Positions 12,324 through 25,500 of a stretch of 64,000 bases of DNA are shown piece after piece. Position 1 is the first letter of the stretch. The number at the start of each line of letters is the position of its first letter. Source of the DNA: Temnothorax longispinosus (Eukaryota; Arthropoda; Insecta; Hymenoptera; Formicidae); NCBI RefSeq assembly GCF_030848805.1, contig NC_092367.1:14253189-14317188 (forward strand), in the 5' to 3' direction. Made by a program: the position numbers and the translations under genes. Under the pieces are notes generated by a model. It was not told where the DNA came from and searched no databases. It saw nothing but the letters and a program-made list of their open reading frames with translations.

Positions 12324-15300
12324 CGTGATGGAGTGTGGTACATCCAAGCACGTTCAACCGGGTCAATATGGTAGGTCGCTATCGTGAGTATCGTGACTAT
12401 TATGTGAGAGGCCAAATCATTACGACGAACACGTACGTTGATGTGTGCGCTATTACGAAAATGATGCCACTGAATTCAAGCTCTGTGATCTACCGGAGGA
12501 TTTCGTGAAACCATTTCATTGCCAGTCGATTCTCGATCAAGTTATGGCGGTTCGTTAAATACCGTACGCTTTAATCACATACAGTCGCGGAGTTTTTAAT
12601 AAGCGTAATCAATATCGAAAGGATTAAACAAACGGTACCTATTCCTTTTATAAATTCAATGCGCACTGATTAAGACCGGATCCGCCGGATGCGGAAAGAA
12701 TTGAATACGGAAGGGGAAAAAAAACTTTATGCGTAGCGCAATGGAAATGGAGTAGAAAATCAAAGACAGTCAGAAAGGCAGTTCCGATATTGGAGACGCC
12801 ATAGGCGTACGATAAAACGCAACGCCAGTAAACAAGATTGAGCATGCTGGCGTTCATTTGAAAAGTAGCAAAAACTTCCAGCGAGAATTCTTCCAACCGG
12901 GGGGGGGGAGAGAAACGGGAAGACTAACTCGATTTGCAGAGGATCAGATAATAGTCCGAGCAATTTTCAAAATTACCCTCCCCAAGTAATTCTCATAAGA
13001 AATAAGACAGCTAGTACACGATTCCTTGTTCTCGAGAGGAAAAGACGGACGGACGGGAATAAAAGCGGATGCCGAAACGAGCGAGTACACCGAAATGAAA
13101 ATCGAAATTTCGATTCGGAATATCGCTGTCGATTCGAGCCGCGCTAATCGGATCCTCGATAATGGCAGCAACGTGACCCGGATTTGAGACGTTTATATTC
13201 GAAAGTGAATCCGCAAACTCGCGCGGGGACTATTATATTACGGGGCATATAATTACGTTTAAACGCCGATTCGACTGGTTTTACTTGGGCGGAATCGCCG
13301 TCAGATTCGATTGCGCTCATCAATTAATTCGGGAAGCGTAGTTAACTATAACGATTCGGAAGCTTGCGTGTGGCGTGCCATTACGATCGTTGTTAAAATG
13401 TCAGGCGCATTCAATCGCGGACGGGAATTACGAGGACGCGCGCTATGAACTTCGTTCGATTGCAAATCAGTTTAACCGCGAGTACATAAACGCGGTAGGT
13501 TCTGTTATGGAAGGTATTTACGAGCTATGTTCAAATTTTCCATGAAAATTTTATTTTTATAGATCCAAAATTGATTGTATGTTTTATAATGAAGATTTAA
13601 ATAATTTAAAATTTTTCACAACAACAAAATCATTAAATTCTAGCACTCTTGCAAATTGTTGAGGCCGCAGCAGTCATTTTAATTAAGCGTAACAACTGAT
13701 TTGATACTGAGTTGATACAGCGTTTATATCTTCAATAGTTCCATTTAAATTTTTGTCTCTCGATAAACATTTTTATAAACGTAGATAAATCTATCTACAT
13801 TTATGAATAGAATAAGTTTTAAAAGTAATCATTAAATTTGCTTTTCATTTCTCGTAAAAAGCGCCAGTTTTCATTGATTGAACGACATAAAAAAAAGGTA
13901 TAAAAGGGTATATAAAAGTAAAAAAAGATATTCACAAAAACTCGTCAAAGTATAATCGTTTCATCAGTAAATGGTTATTTCACACAATGAGAGACATCGA
14001 GTGCCAGCTGTAATCAATCGAACGACCATTATCTTCATGGCTAATGTCCAATGAACTCGAAAAAGCGTATTATTAAACGAGAGAAGACCAGAAATAATCT
14101 GTGACAATACTACACTTTACGTGGATCCTATTTTCCTATCTCTACAAAAGGAGACTAATAACTTTGTTTCTCAAGATTGCGTTTTACATAGTCGATATCG
14201 CTTCACCGTAAAGAAAGAGATTCGAATATAACAAGATTGTTTATAAGACCAATATTCTCGGTGATTCCAATCTTCTTTCGTATCACAATGTATCAATAGA
14301 AGCTTAAAAATGCCAGTAACGGTCTCGCGATATCTAATCCTTAATGGTTATTAATCGAGCTCCCCAAGCTTTCCCGTTCAATGGGAGATTTACGATGCGG
14401 TCCAGTCTCTGCTTTTTATCCCCGTTTCGCGATAAATTCGCGATTAATAACGCGCCGGGGCATCGGGGCAAAAGGTTCCGCGCGCGGCGGATTAACAGTG
14501 AATTCGTCAAACATCGACTTACCAGCGCAAAAGCGGTCAGAATTTCTCTCTCTCTCTCTCTCTCTCCCTCTCCAGCTGAGCGTAACGTGTAAATCCACGT
14601 CCTGCCGGCCCCGTTCGCAGCATCCGGTCCTCGTGCCCGGAATAATCTGTATTGTCCGAAACACCGCTCCGCGCCGATTCACCCTCGCGAACGCGTCAAC
14701 AGATGAGGGCGACCCTATACATTGTATGCCCGCACACGCTCGTATACGGAGTCGAGAGTCACGGGAATGCACTGTTGGGGGCACCGCGTTGAAAAGTGCG
14801 AGTTTAACTCTTCAGGGTCAATTCGCGCGACACCACTCACATCCGGCGAGAATTTCGATCACGCCGGGACAACACACCTAAGTTCCCCTCTTCAGGATAA
14901 GTCCAATCTGTCCAGCAATACGTTAACTGACCCGATAAGAGAGCGATAATCGAAGGAATGTCCATTTCCGATCACTAACAGCTCATGTGTATGTTACATA
15001 TGCGAGAAACCCGTTCGGAAACTGGGAACGATCAATCATTACGCGTGATGCGGTTATTAAAGGCGCGACTGAACATGAGATACGAAACTATACGATCCGG
15101 ACGATTCGTATGAATTATCGACAGCCGGACGAAGTTTGGCCGACACCGACCGGCAACGATAACGCTCTAATGATTTCTCCAGTTCCGTGCGAACTCTCGC
15201 GATCGCGGAAATGTCCGGGAAAAGTTTCGCGATGGCTGTGAGACGGCGGGGGGAAAGGTGGAGAAGGAGAGAAGGAGTGATGAAGCACGCCCGGTTTCGA

Positions 15301-18300
15301 TCATGAAATGTTTTGATGAAATCTCTCGCTATATCCTAAGACGACCGTCGTCGTCGACGACGATAACGACGACGACGACGACGACGACGATGAGGGGTGG
15401 GCCAAGTTTCAGTTCGCGCGAGTAAGCATCAAACTTTCCGATGAGTAGTAGTCCCCGTACGTTGCTGCTGGTGGCCCTGTATCCCGAGGAGCGGTCCTCG
15501 AGAGCGAGATCCGTGATTCCGCGATTTTCGCGTCTGAGAGAACATCGCGCTACCGATTTGCCCCCCCGGCATTCGACTCCGGCACGTTCATTTCCGCACG
15601 ATTATCGTCGGCGGCTATATACGTACGCGTATGCGGTTCTCTCGCGCCCGTATAATCACTAGCTTCCCGACGACTCGCGACTATCTCGGCATCGCCTCGA
15701 TATTATCTATCGGTGACCGACGAAAGCGTGTCCGATATCCGATAACACTGTGGGACAGGTCACAATTAATACGCCGGATTTACGCAGGCGAGGGACATCG
15801 TTCTACGCGCGTAATCCTGGATTCTTGACTGTTCGACGAAGGACTCGAAGAAGTTGTAGAGTAATGTAGAGTAGAGATTATCCACTCGGACGCGATGACT
15901 TTCCACCGGTCGTGAGGACGTCGTGCAGCCGTCGTCGAGGAATTACGTCGTGACTGGGCTGGGAGTCACGCACAGGTAGCACGTGACGCGCGACGCTCGT
16001 GTGTGACGTTGTCGTGACGACCGAGAGAGAGACGAGGGAGAGACGTAGGGTCCACGTTACCCCTAGGCACGCGGGCCACCCGACGTGACGCTCTGGTCGG
16101 GTCTGTGTACCAGGGTGCTACTGGGGATAGCCGTATGCTTGTTTTTGCAGAGCTACGCGGCGAGAGAGTGAGACTGGGAGCATAGTGGGAGATACAGGGT
16201 TGAGAGAGGGTTGAGAGAGGGTTGAGAGCGCGCGCGAGCGAGTGAGAGAGAGAAAAAGAACGAACAAGGACGACGAGAGGGAGGAACGGACTGGTCGAAG
16301 CAAGACGGGCAATTCGGTGGAGTGGATGAACGAAAACGGCAGTAATAGCGGAGCGGAAGAGCACGAGAGGGTTGACAGGGGCTGGAGCGAGAGAGAGAGA
16401 GAAAGGACGAAAGAGGGGGAGAAGGAGGGAGAGAAAGAGAGAGAGAGGAAACCATCCCGGTCGGGTGGACTCGGCTGGCCTCGACGACGAGCGACGTCGC
16501 GACGGCGCAGCAGTCACCAGGACCTACCATCCCTCTCTACACGTTCTCTCCCTTCCGTCGCGAGATAGGCGACCCTCCACGCCACCATCCACCTCACGCT
16601 GCTTGCCGACCCCGCACCCCACCTTTTCCAGGGCCATGGATCGATCCCGACGTCCGTCCGTGTATCCGTACGTACATCCGTCCGTAAACTTGCCGGTATA
16701 CGGCCGTTATGCCCATGCCGGTGTATGATCAGCCAAGACGTATGATACGAGTGTGTCTGCGTGCGTGACAGGGCGCGTCTCGTCGTCAGGAGCGCGTGTC
16801 AAATTTGCGACATCGAGCCGACAGGATCTCTCGGAAAATCTCATGCCGACAGAAGTGCGTACGATTGTTACAGCGCTCGTACGTTTCGCTCGTTGTCGGG
16901 AATAAAAGTTACCCGTGGACCGCGTGTATGTACGCGTGTGTGTGCGCGGTCATCATTACTAAAAAGCGCATGTCCAATTCGTATAGCACTGCTCGAGCTC
17001 CGATCGAGATATCTGCCTACCGTAGATCGTAAAAGTAGTTTAATCTGTTTCGCGGATTCTTTTTCAGCCCTCGAGTACCTCGTTATGCGGTGATTAACGG
17101 GGATTCCGGGATGGTGGCTAAGCCGGCAGGAAGTTAGCTTGAAAAGTTAACGAACATTATTTCGAACGATACGACTACAATTGCAAGTTACGGCGAGAAC
17201 ACGTATGCTCGTTCGCCAAGTTCGTCTTTCGTATGTTTGGTTCTCGACACTTCGCATAGTAGTATATCGCGAAGGAGCCCGTGTGTTGGTGCGAACTTAC
17301 ACAACGGCCATATGCGCGCTTATCTCCTGACATTTCGTTTTAGTGGCGTGGCACTAAACTCGCGCACGCACGTTGAATTCGTAGCTTATACACTTGCAAT
17401 TTCTCATGATGCAAGTATGCCGCTAGTAAGATCGGATGTTTACTTTACCATTAAGAGAAACGGTTTTTCACTTTGCAAAGTGATAAACGAGTCAGTGCGA
17501 ATAGCTTCCTCTCTCAAGCTTGCAAGAGCAATCCATTACGCGGAAAACTGATATATTTGACACATGATAAAATATCCGACTTGAAAAGACTATATAATGT
17601 CAAAAATAAAAATTTCCGGGATGGCTACTGTAAAATGAAGATAGATCGTACCAGCGTGAATTACTTCACGCCAAAGAATATATAGGTACTAATAAGGATT
17701 CGAGTATACATATACATATTCAATATACATATTTATTTATACATATATAGATAGTAATAATTCTTAGTCCCGTATTTAGTCTTATTTTTTTAAATTATCA
17801 AGTGACAGATATTCAAAATAAAGTTTCAAAAGTTAAGATGTTAAGGAATAATTAGATATAAATTGATTGATTTTTTACACGTAATTGTTAAAGTATTATA
17901 TGGTTTTGCCTATATAACATCTTGGAATAATACATACTTCTGTGACAATGTAAAATAAAACAAAATTATCGGTAAACTGTAGGCTAGAAAAAGTCAGAAT
18001 AAAATTGGCGCATTCTAGAACAAATAACTGATAATCATTAGCATATTTTTCTTTATTAAATAAATTGATTAGTATATACGTGATTGAAATATTTCGCTGT
18101 TGTTTTTATTGGTTTATATTTGTTAAGTTCGTATATATTTTATTTACTAATAATATATCTATGCATATTGAAAACAAAAATCTCTGAATATTATTTTCTT
18201 TGCGTCAATTTTTATATTTAATCTTGGAAAAATAAGAGGCAAAACGCAAGCTTTAAATTTTATGAAGAAAATATTGAAAAAATAAACTCATGTATTTCAA

Positions 18301-19319
18301 TACTAAAACTTTTTCTTTACTGTATATTTTATAAATATCAATTTATTGTTATTTTGTATATATAAATACACAAATATCTTCTTCCTATCTGCACGATGTT
18401 CGTGAAATATATATCTACATACATGAAAAAAATTCTAGATTAAATTTAAAAACTCCAGATTTTAAAAATATTAGTATTTGTTATATATGTATTTATTATA
18501 ATTTTATTTTAATCCCCTTTTTTTAGTTTCTTACAGTTTTTGTAATTAAGTAATTAAAAAACTTAAGTAATTATAATGCATTTAATACAAAAATAATTAA
18601 TATTGTTATATCATATCCTTTCACAGTGTGCTTAATTCAGCTTTTGTAAAATTCTTGTTTGTATAAAATGTGTTCCATGATTAAATATTTTAATCCTTAT
18701 CTATTCTAGCCTATTTATTTTAAAGCAACGAATCTATGAAATCTCACATTTATCTGTAATATTTTTCTTTCATTAACTTAATATATGATGCATTATATCT
18801 GATGCAATGTTTTTTTTTTCATAAATCCGTTACTTCAATATAAAATAAAAGATAATTTGAAACTCACGGGAACGATGTGCAGCAGCGGAATTATGAACTA
18901 TGTTGCAAACTACGTTGAACTGTAAAATACAAATATATTCAAATTATTAAAACGCCCAAGGTAATTAATGTTTTTTGTTATTTATTGCGCGCGCATTGAA
19001 TTTTTTATTCAATCTCGAATAAATATTTAAGAACGTAATTACATACAATTTTCACAAAAAAATATATCTTTCTCTTTTTTTAATTGCAATCTTCGATAAC
19101 ATTTCATGATAAAAGTTTAATTTTCATTTAAATTATTCAAATATAATTTATATCATTCGAAACGAATCTACATATAGAAATAATATACGTAAAAGATAAA
19201 TTATATACTCACCCCACGGTTGCTCCGCCGTTACTCGATGCCTCCCAGGCTGCCTCCTCCTCCTTTCAGAGATTCGTTGGTTAGGTTAGCAAAACACTCG
19301 CGAAAATACAGTTAATTAT
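12322..19319. other. Non-coding stretch with a CpG-dense block at about 14.3-17.1 kb
   Basis: No convincing protein gene. Between about 15240 and 17100 the DNA is CpG-dense with purine-rich and GAC/GTC tracts. This resembles a promoter or 5' untranslated exon of a regulatory gene, but I see no ORF with a recognisable domain. Short ATG-led frames near 16637 end after about 30 residues. From about 17700 to 19200 the sequence is AT-rich and featureless. ORFs such as 15966-16517 (minus) are low-complexity Ser/Leu/Arg runs from the purine tracts. Confidence 0.5.
15341..15390. repeat. (GAC)n / CGTCGTCG..CGACGACG trinucleotide tract
   Basis: Imperfect GAC/ACG trinucleotide repeat of about 50 bases, with a self-complementary gtcgtcgtcgacgacgac core at its left end. 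It lies just inside the CpG-dense block. Confidence 0.85.
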
Positions 19320-19582
19320 CGCGGTCGCGCAAGACTTTGTGCGGCAATCCGGAAACGATTGTGACAATACGACGATCGCGCGACACTTTATGCGGCACTC
19401 CCGAAACAATGGTGACAATACAACGATCGCGCGCGAGACTTTGTGCGGCACTCCCGAAGCGATTGTTATAACTTATAAAGCGGCGATCGCGCGAACTTTG
19501 TGCGGCATTCCCGAAGCGATTGTTACAATGCGACGACGATCGCGCGAGACTTTGTGCGGCGCTCGCGATCGCGCGCGCTCGG
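19320..19582. repeat. GC-rich minisatellite, about 50-60 bp unit, about 4.5 copies
   Basis: Degenerate units follow the pattern 'gatcgcgcgagactttgtgc', then 'ggcactcccgaagcgattgt', then 'gacaatacgac'. Starts are near 19322, 19372, 19424, 19483 and 19539. Unit lengths differ, mainly by small indels in the CG(A)T/GACGAC linker. It follows an AT-rich block abruptly. Every unit contains a GATCGCGCG core. Confidence 0.85.
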
Positions 19583-22500
19583 GTACTTTGCTCTCCCTTC
19601 AGAGTAAATCCTCCAAATATTGAATCCTCCCACTCGAGATGCACCCACGGGAGAGTATCGTCGCAAAGAGATGCTATTGGTAGGCTTCAAGAAACGAGCG
19701 CGGAATACCGTGTGTCTCGCTATTACAGAATATTCAACTGTAACATACATATACATATTCGTGTATCACTCCGAGTTCACTCTCAATTTAAAAATAGCAA
19801 ACTGCATTTAAATTGAAACACGATACGAGTACCTATTCCGATGCAAGTAGCATTAAGGAAGAATCGCCAGTAACAAGTAATAATTTATAATTTTCGTTCT
19901 ACTTTAGCTTCAATTTGTTTCTATTTCAAACAGCTAGCTATAATTCGCATGAAAAATCCACCTCGACGAGCAATTGTCGCCTCGATATACAATCGCAAAT
20001 TAAAGTAGCTGATCGTAAGAATTGATTGATCACACGAATTGATGATTGTTCATACGGAATGATCGCGTTTTAAAGAGTAGCGCGACGGAGCGGCACGCAC
20101 CGCGACCAGTCTGGTCGAGTGTCGTGTTGCGCGAATGATAGCGCGACGACCTTGTTTACGCAGCGCGATGACGTGGAAGGCCACGCGCGAAAAAAGGAAA
20201 CGATCATCGAGAGCTGTATTTTAAAAAGTCCGTTATTAGAAAATACGTAGCGTATTATAAAAAAATAACTATGCCGAATATTCTTCTTTGTACTCCACAA
20301 GTTCATTTTAACTCCGTATTATAATAAATCTATAATCTGAAGGATTAAAGCTATCTTCGTTTTGATCAGAGCAATTGTACAAATTAATATTTATTTATTT
20401 TTGCGAGAGGAATAAAACGATGTGATTTTTAGTAAATTCAAGATTGTGTAATTTTAATTAATGAAGAAAATTAGATTGGATCGTCGCGAAAAACGTCGCG
20501 ATTTAATTTCATTATTTTTCTCTTTTATTCATTAAAATCACAGAATTCCACTGCTTTCAAAATATAAACAGTAATCATAAATTAATTTCCATAAATATTT
20601 TGCCGATTGAAACGAAGGTAAACTTTATTTCCTAAATGAACATTAAATTTAATGACACAATCATATTACATTAAAAAAAAAATGTTACGCAAATATATAC
20701 GTTAATTCGGCCTTATTAATTAAGATGCAATATCAGAGAGACTTAAAAAAATATTATCCAATGTTACTTTTCAAAAATATCGTAATAGAGAATAATTTTC
20801 TGGAATCCCTAATTTAACGTTTTAGAAAGCTTTTCTTAAATCTCAAAGTTTTTCGTAACCGTTCTCTTTTTAAGTCATCTTTAAAAGTAATACACATATC
20901 ATTAAAGTAACACGTGACTTTTTCCGATTCAATACTCAATTGATACGAGATTGAAAATGATTAATGTATGTACACGTATACATACTACTGTATACGTGTT
21001 TCAAGAATCGATTACTGAAGCGTGAGAGATAGAACTCAAGCTGTGTCGCAAGACAAACTTCATCTCGGTGTTCCTCAGCTGAATTACAAATATGACATTT
21101 ACGAATATCAAATTGACTCTCTCAAGATCCATTTATTGTATCGTATCTCAAAACTGAACCGAGTTCTTAAACAGAGAAACGCGTCTATAAATGCAGATTA
21201 TATTAATGTTAATTATAAGTTCCTCAATATATAACTTTTCAGTAATTCAATACGATTGATCTGATTCGCATGTGCCGCGATTGCGTATGCGAATTCCAGG
21301 CTGCTCGAGTCTTACATATGTTACAAGTTTACAACCCAGTAACGATATGGAAACCGCGCGCGTTGCACGTATCCCTGTTAGTCAGTTTGGCATTTGTGTA
21401 TGCCAACGTAACTTAGCAAATACGCCCCGCACGTATGTACCGTGCGCCGCCGCGCGCCGCCGCCCGCGTTAAATTCATGGGAACACAGCCGTACCACTCG
21501 TTGTAATCCTGAAAGATCTCGAAGAAAGAGCGAATAAGTCTACGCACGCACTTTGGCGCCGCCTGTAACGTCGTAAAGTCGCAACGGCATGTAAATGCGG
21601 CACGGAAGTGCGCCCGTCTGGCTCATCTCCGGCCACATCTAACTCGCGTGCCGAATTGTTCTCCGTTGTCTGATAGCTCAGACACGGGAAATCCACGTAC
21701 AAACGCATATGCGCGCACACACGCGCACGCACGTACACACGTGTGTATGGACGCGTGCGAGCGCGCGCGTGATCTATGTGCGTACGTTGTTCTCGTGATT
21801 CTCGATTTACACGACACGCTGGTAACATCGTATGCATACGCTATCCGAAATATAGGCGCGATTTGCTCGCGTGCTCGGTTAATGTAACTCTTTGCGCGCG
21901 CACGCATCGCACGCCGGGGCTTAGATCCGTGTTACCGGACGGACCTTATCAATTTGCTCTCTCTTTTTGCAAATGGAGCGCACCGCCGCGCGGATAATTA
22001 ATTAACCGTACTTCGGTACGGTTGGCGTATGCGCCGGGCGAGAGCGCGGTACATTATCGCGCGGACAGATATTACAGTGGCGTTTTGTCCACGCGTTTCA
22101 TATATCTTACGGTACCCCGCGGATAAAAACGCGCGGTCCACGAATTCGAGATCGCTACTGCCAAGGAATGCAAGCAAATAAAGAACTTTCGTCAATTAAA
22201 GTGTCGTGAAAGCTTTATGAATAACGAAACACGATCCTTTTTCTCCTTATCGAAATTCAGGTAGAAATTTAAGTAGAATTTAAACTGATTTTCTATTGAA
22301 AATACGAGCTTCGGCCGTATTAAAGTCTGGATTACAGAAAAGCTTTTTAACACAGAATGGAAATATGTTTCGCCCATTAACGCAATCCCCGAATTTTTTT
22401 CCCGCGTGTCGGGGAGATTCGCCCCAATAATAAAATTTATTTTAAAAATGCCATTGAACTTCTTCTCTCTCCCCCGTAAAAAGTGCACTAAATGCATTTG

Positions 22501-25500
22501 TACTTCGAAAAATTAATTTCAAAGTGTGAACAAGATTATTTACAAAATATATACGCGTGTTCGACAAAATGAGCGGACGGACGTTGCGTGTGATAGAGAG
22601 TCCCAGCTTTCGCTTTATGCGATAATTATAATTATTACGATAATAGGTAATAAATGATGGTAATTAATGGCCATGTCTAACTAACCACAAAGCGACATTA
22701 ATTACCGTGATTAATGATGTCCCACAATGAAACGAGGCGCCAAAAATTTTTTGACGCCGCAACACGACAGGGTGTCCCACCCTATTAATTTTAATGATAG
22801 ATTCTTTGACAAATTTCACCGCAATGCGATACTTCTCCCCGCATGCTTACCGAGCGCGTCCTCGCGCGAATATATTAGAAGACGTGTCAGACGTTTATAA
22901 ATGTCTCACGTAAACGATGCACGAGCGCCGTGCACTTACACGCGCGTCTAAATTTCGCGAGGCTCGTTTGCAACCTTTTACGTTGCGGCGAAAAAGTTTA
23001 GCTCGCGTAAAACCGAGCGAGAGCCTCGTATCAAGAAGTTCGACACAAAGCCAGACTTCCAGACTCGTTCGCGTAATGCGAACTGCTTTCCAAACTGCCA
23101 TAAAAGCGAGAATTGTACGGAGAGTTGGGTTTATTAAGGGTTCCGGACGCGGCATCTTGATGAAATCCCCTCCGGGGGATATATACGTCTCTTGGATACC
23201 TCCGGCTGGCGCGTCTTCAAAGTGGAGTGCGCAATAATTTGCGTGCATGAACCGACTGGCCGTACGTCCGCGTTGTGTGTATACATACCAAGATGTATAA
23301 TACATGCGCGATATATGTGCACATGCCGCTTGATGGCCACTACTACTCTCCTACACGACCCCCCGTCACATAGGATGACCATAAATTATTGTAACGATTA
23401 TATTGACAATTATGCGCAACGATCGGATGCGAATGTGTGTTTACCTGGACGGGGCTTGCGCGTCCCCTCTCTCGTTTTAATTAATATAAAATCCCTGCGT
23501 TGGTACAAATATTGATAATATTAGTGATAATATTGCTGTTTGCCCATTCACGCGTGACATAAATCTCCGACGGTGATAATTGCGCTCTGATTAGATATAA
23601 CCTTTCCGCGGAATTTTCAGGTCGGATTTTCATCCTCTAATATAAATTTTATCGGGGCGACGACGTTTACATTCGACGTTATACATCGCCCTACGGAATT
23701 TGAAATAGACCCTGCCTTCGCACTTTAAGGCTAACGAAATTCTGCCTCGTTACGTTCTAGGATTACCGTTCAACGGGGGCTTTTCTGTCACGACAGACGG
23801 TTGATTTATCTTTCAGGTAACGATCGGCCTTCAACGGCAGTTCTACAAGAAAAAAAAAGATACTTGTTGCTCTGAAATGCGCAGAGAAACGGAGTAGCGA
23901 GACTCGTTAAATAGTTAAAATTACACCGCCTACTCGCTAAACTTTGCATCCTGAAATCTCAACTCTCAACTAAGATACTCGTAACGAATACAGCCTGGAG
24001 AGTTACAAAACTTTTAATAAATCGGATATGACCGCTAGATATAATACAGCTGGTTTATCTGTGTGTTTTAATATTCTTTATTTGTAATATTCGTTAGTCT
24101 ACCGGGCCGGATAATTTTCTTGTTTCTTCTCGAGAATACAGAATTAAAGTATGAATACAACGAAGCGTATAACTTCGACATAAAATGTTTCTCTAATTTA
24201 TTCATACATGCCATCGCGCCGCACTAAGGAGCCGCTACTTGTTCTTTGCACAATGTGCAGTAATGTAACTCGAGCAATTAGTGCGAGAAGCTCTCTCGCG
24301 CGGTTGGGGAAGAGGGGACGGCGGAGAATCGGGAGTGGGGAAACAGGACCCCCGGGGAGAATCAGCGACGGGAATGTCGAACATCCGTTGCCTTGGGTGC
24401 GGCCGAGACAGGAAGAAACCGGGTAAGAAATTGCTGCGGGCCAACTTTATGCCGCGCGAGAAAGTTAAGTCGAAGCATCATTAACCGGCCGGGGGCTAAT
24501 GAGATGCACCTGCAGTGCGGAAACGAGAGCGCCCGTTACACGCGCCCCGAACTTTTCGGGCACCTAAATGCGACGTAACTTAATGCGTATCTCGTTTAGG
24601 GTAGCGTGGATATTATCATGTTTAATCTGAGCCGTATGACGTTACTGCCAAGTGAGAGAAATGACGTTGGTTAATTATTATTCGATTAATAGCTGCACTT
24701 TACACTATGCGATATCTTGAAATTGACGGCGGGTCTTTTTTCAAAACCCTTTTCTGCCGAAGGAGATTCATTAACTTCACTTTCGGCATCATATTAACGC
24801 ATCGTTACGAGCGGCGGAAAAGCTCGTTACAAAACCCTCATGTCGGACGCCGCGGAGCGGAGCAGAATATTGAATTCTGAAAATTGACAGACATTAATTG
24901 CATCCCGTTAGTTCGAGTCCGGGTCGGACGCGTCGAGTCCGGAACCGTAGACGCGTTTTCGGTAACACGTAATACGTTACCATTACCTCTATTTCTCTTC
25001 CTCTCTCATCGAGAGGAAACGAGCGCGGCGCGCTTTAGTTTAGTTTAATTTAGTTGGGCGTTCTCGTCACGTAGCCGCGCGTTGCACGCGCGACTTGTAA
25101 ACTATTGCGGCGACACATTCAAAACGCCGATTGGGAGGTGACGCGGTGACTCGGGCAGAAGTGCGAGAATAACGAGTCGGGATCGGGTGGCTGGTTGGCG
25201 GTACCGCTCCGCGCTCGCGGGAATGTCATCGAGTGACTGTGAGTCGTGAGAAACGAGCGTAATCCTTTCGCCGAGAGAGGCTTATACGTAGATGCAGATT
25301 TCATCGAGTATTCGCTACGTCTCGAGTATTCGCTACGAAACGCTATACGAACACACGGCGCATTCGAAGAACGCGCTTTTGAATTTTCCCGGTCCCCGGG
25401 CGAGATACGGCTGCTCGGTGCGGGGAGGAGTAACGGAGTACAAGGCAATGTATTCGAGTGATTCGCGCTATCGTGGAAGTACTATTCGCGAGCCGGAAGA

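Noticed and set aside
15966..16517. 183-codon minus-strand ORF
   Set aside because: Ser/Leu/Arg low-complexity text produced by the GA-rich tracts; the opposite strand is equally open.
19275..19290. GGTTAGGTTAG, two units of the arthropod telomere repeat
   Set aside because: Too short for an interstitial telomere; such short runs are common by chance.
22004..22023. Hairpin with TTCG loop (aaccgtac..gtacggtt)
   Set aside because: An 8-bp stem alone is expected by chance in 64 kb, and there is no bacterial terminator context.
24905..24930. GTTCGAGTCC, resembling a tRNA T-arm
   Set aside because: No matching acceptor stem, A box or anticodon arm in the preceding 70 bases.
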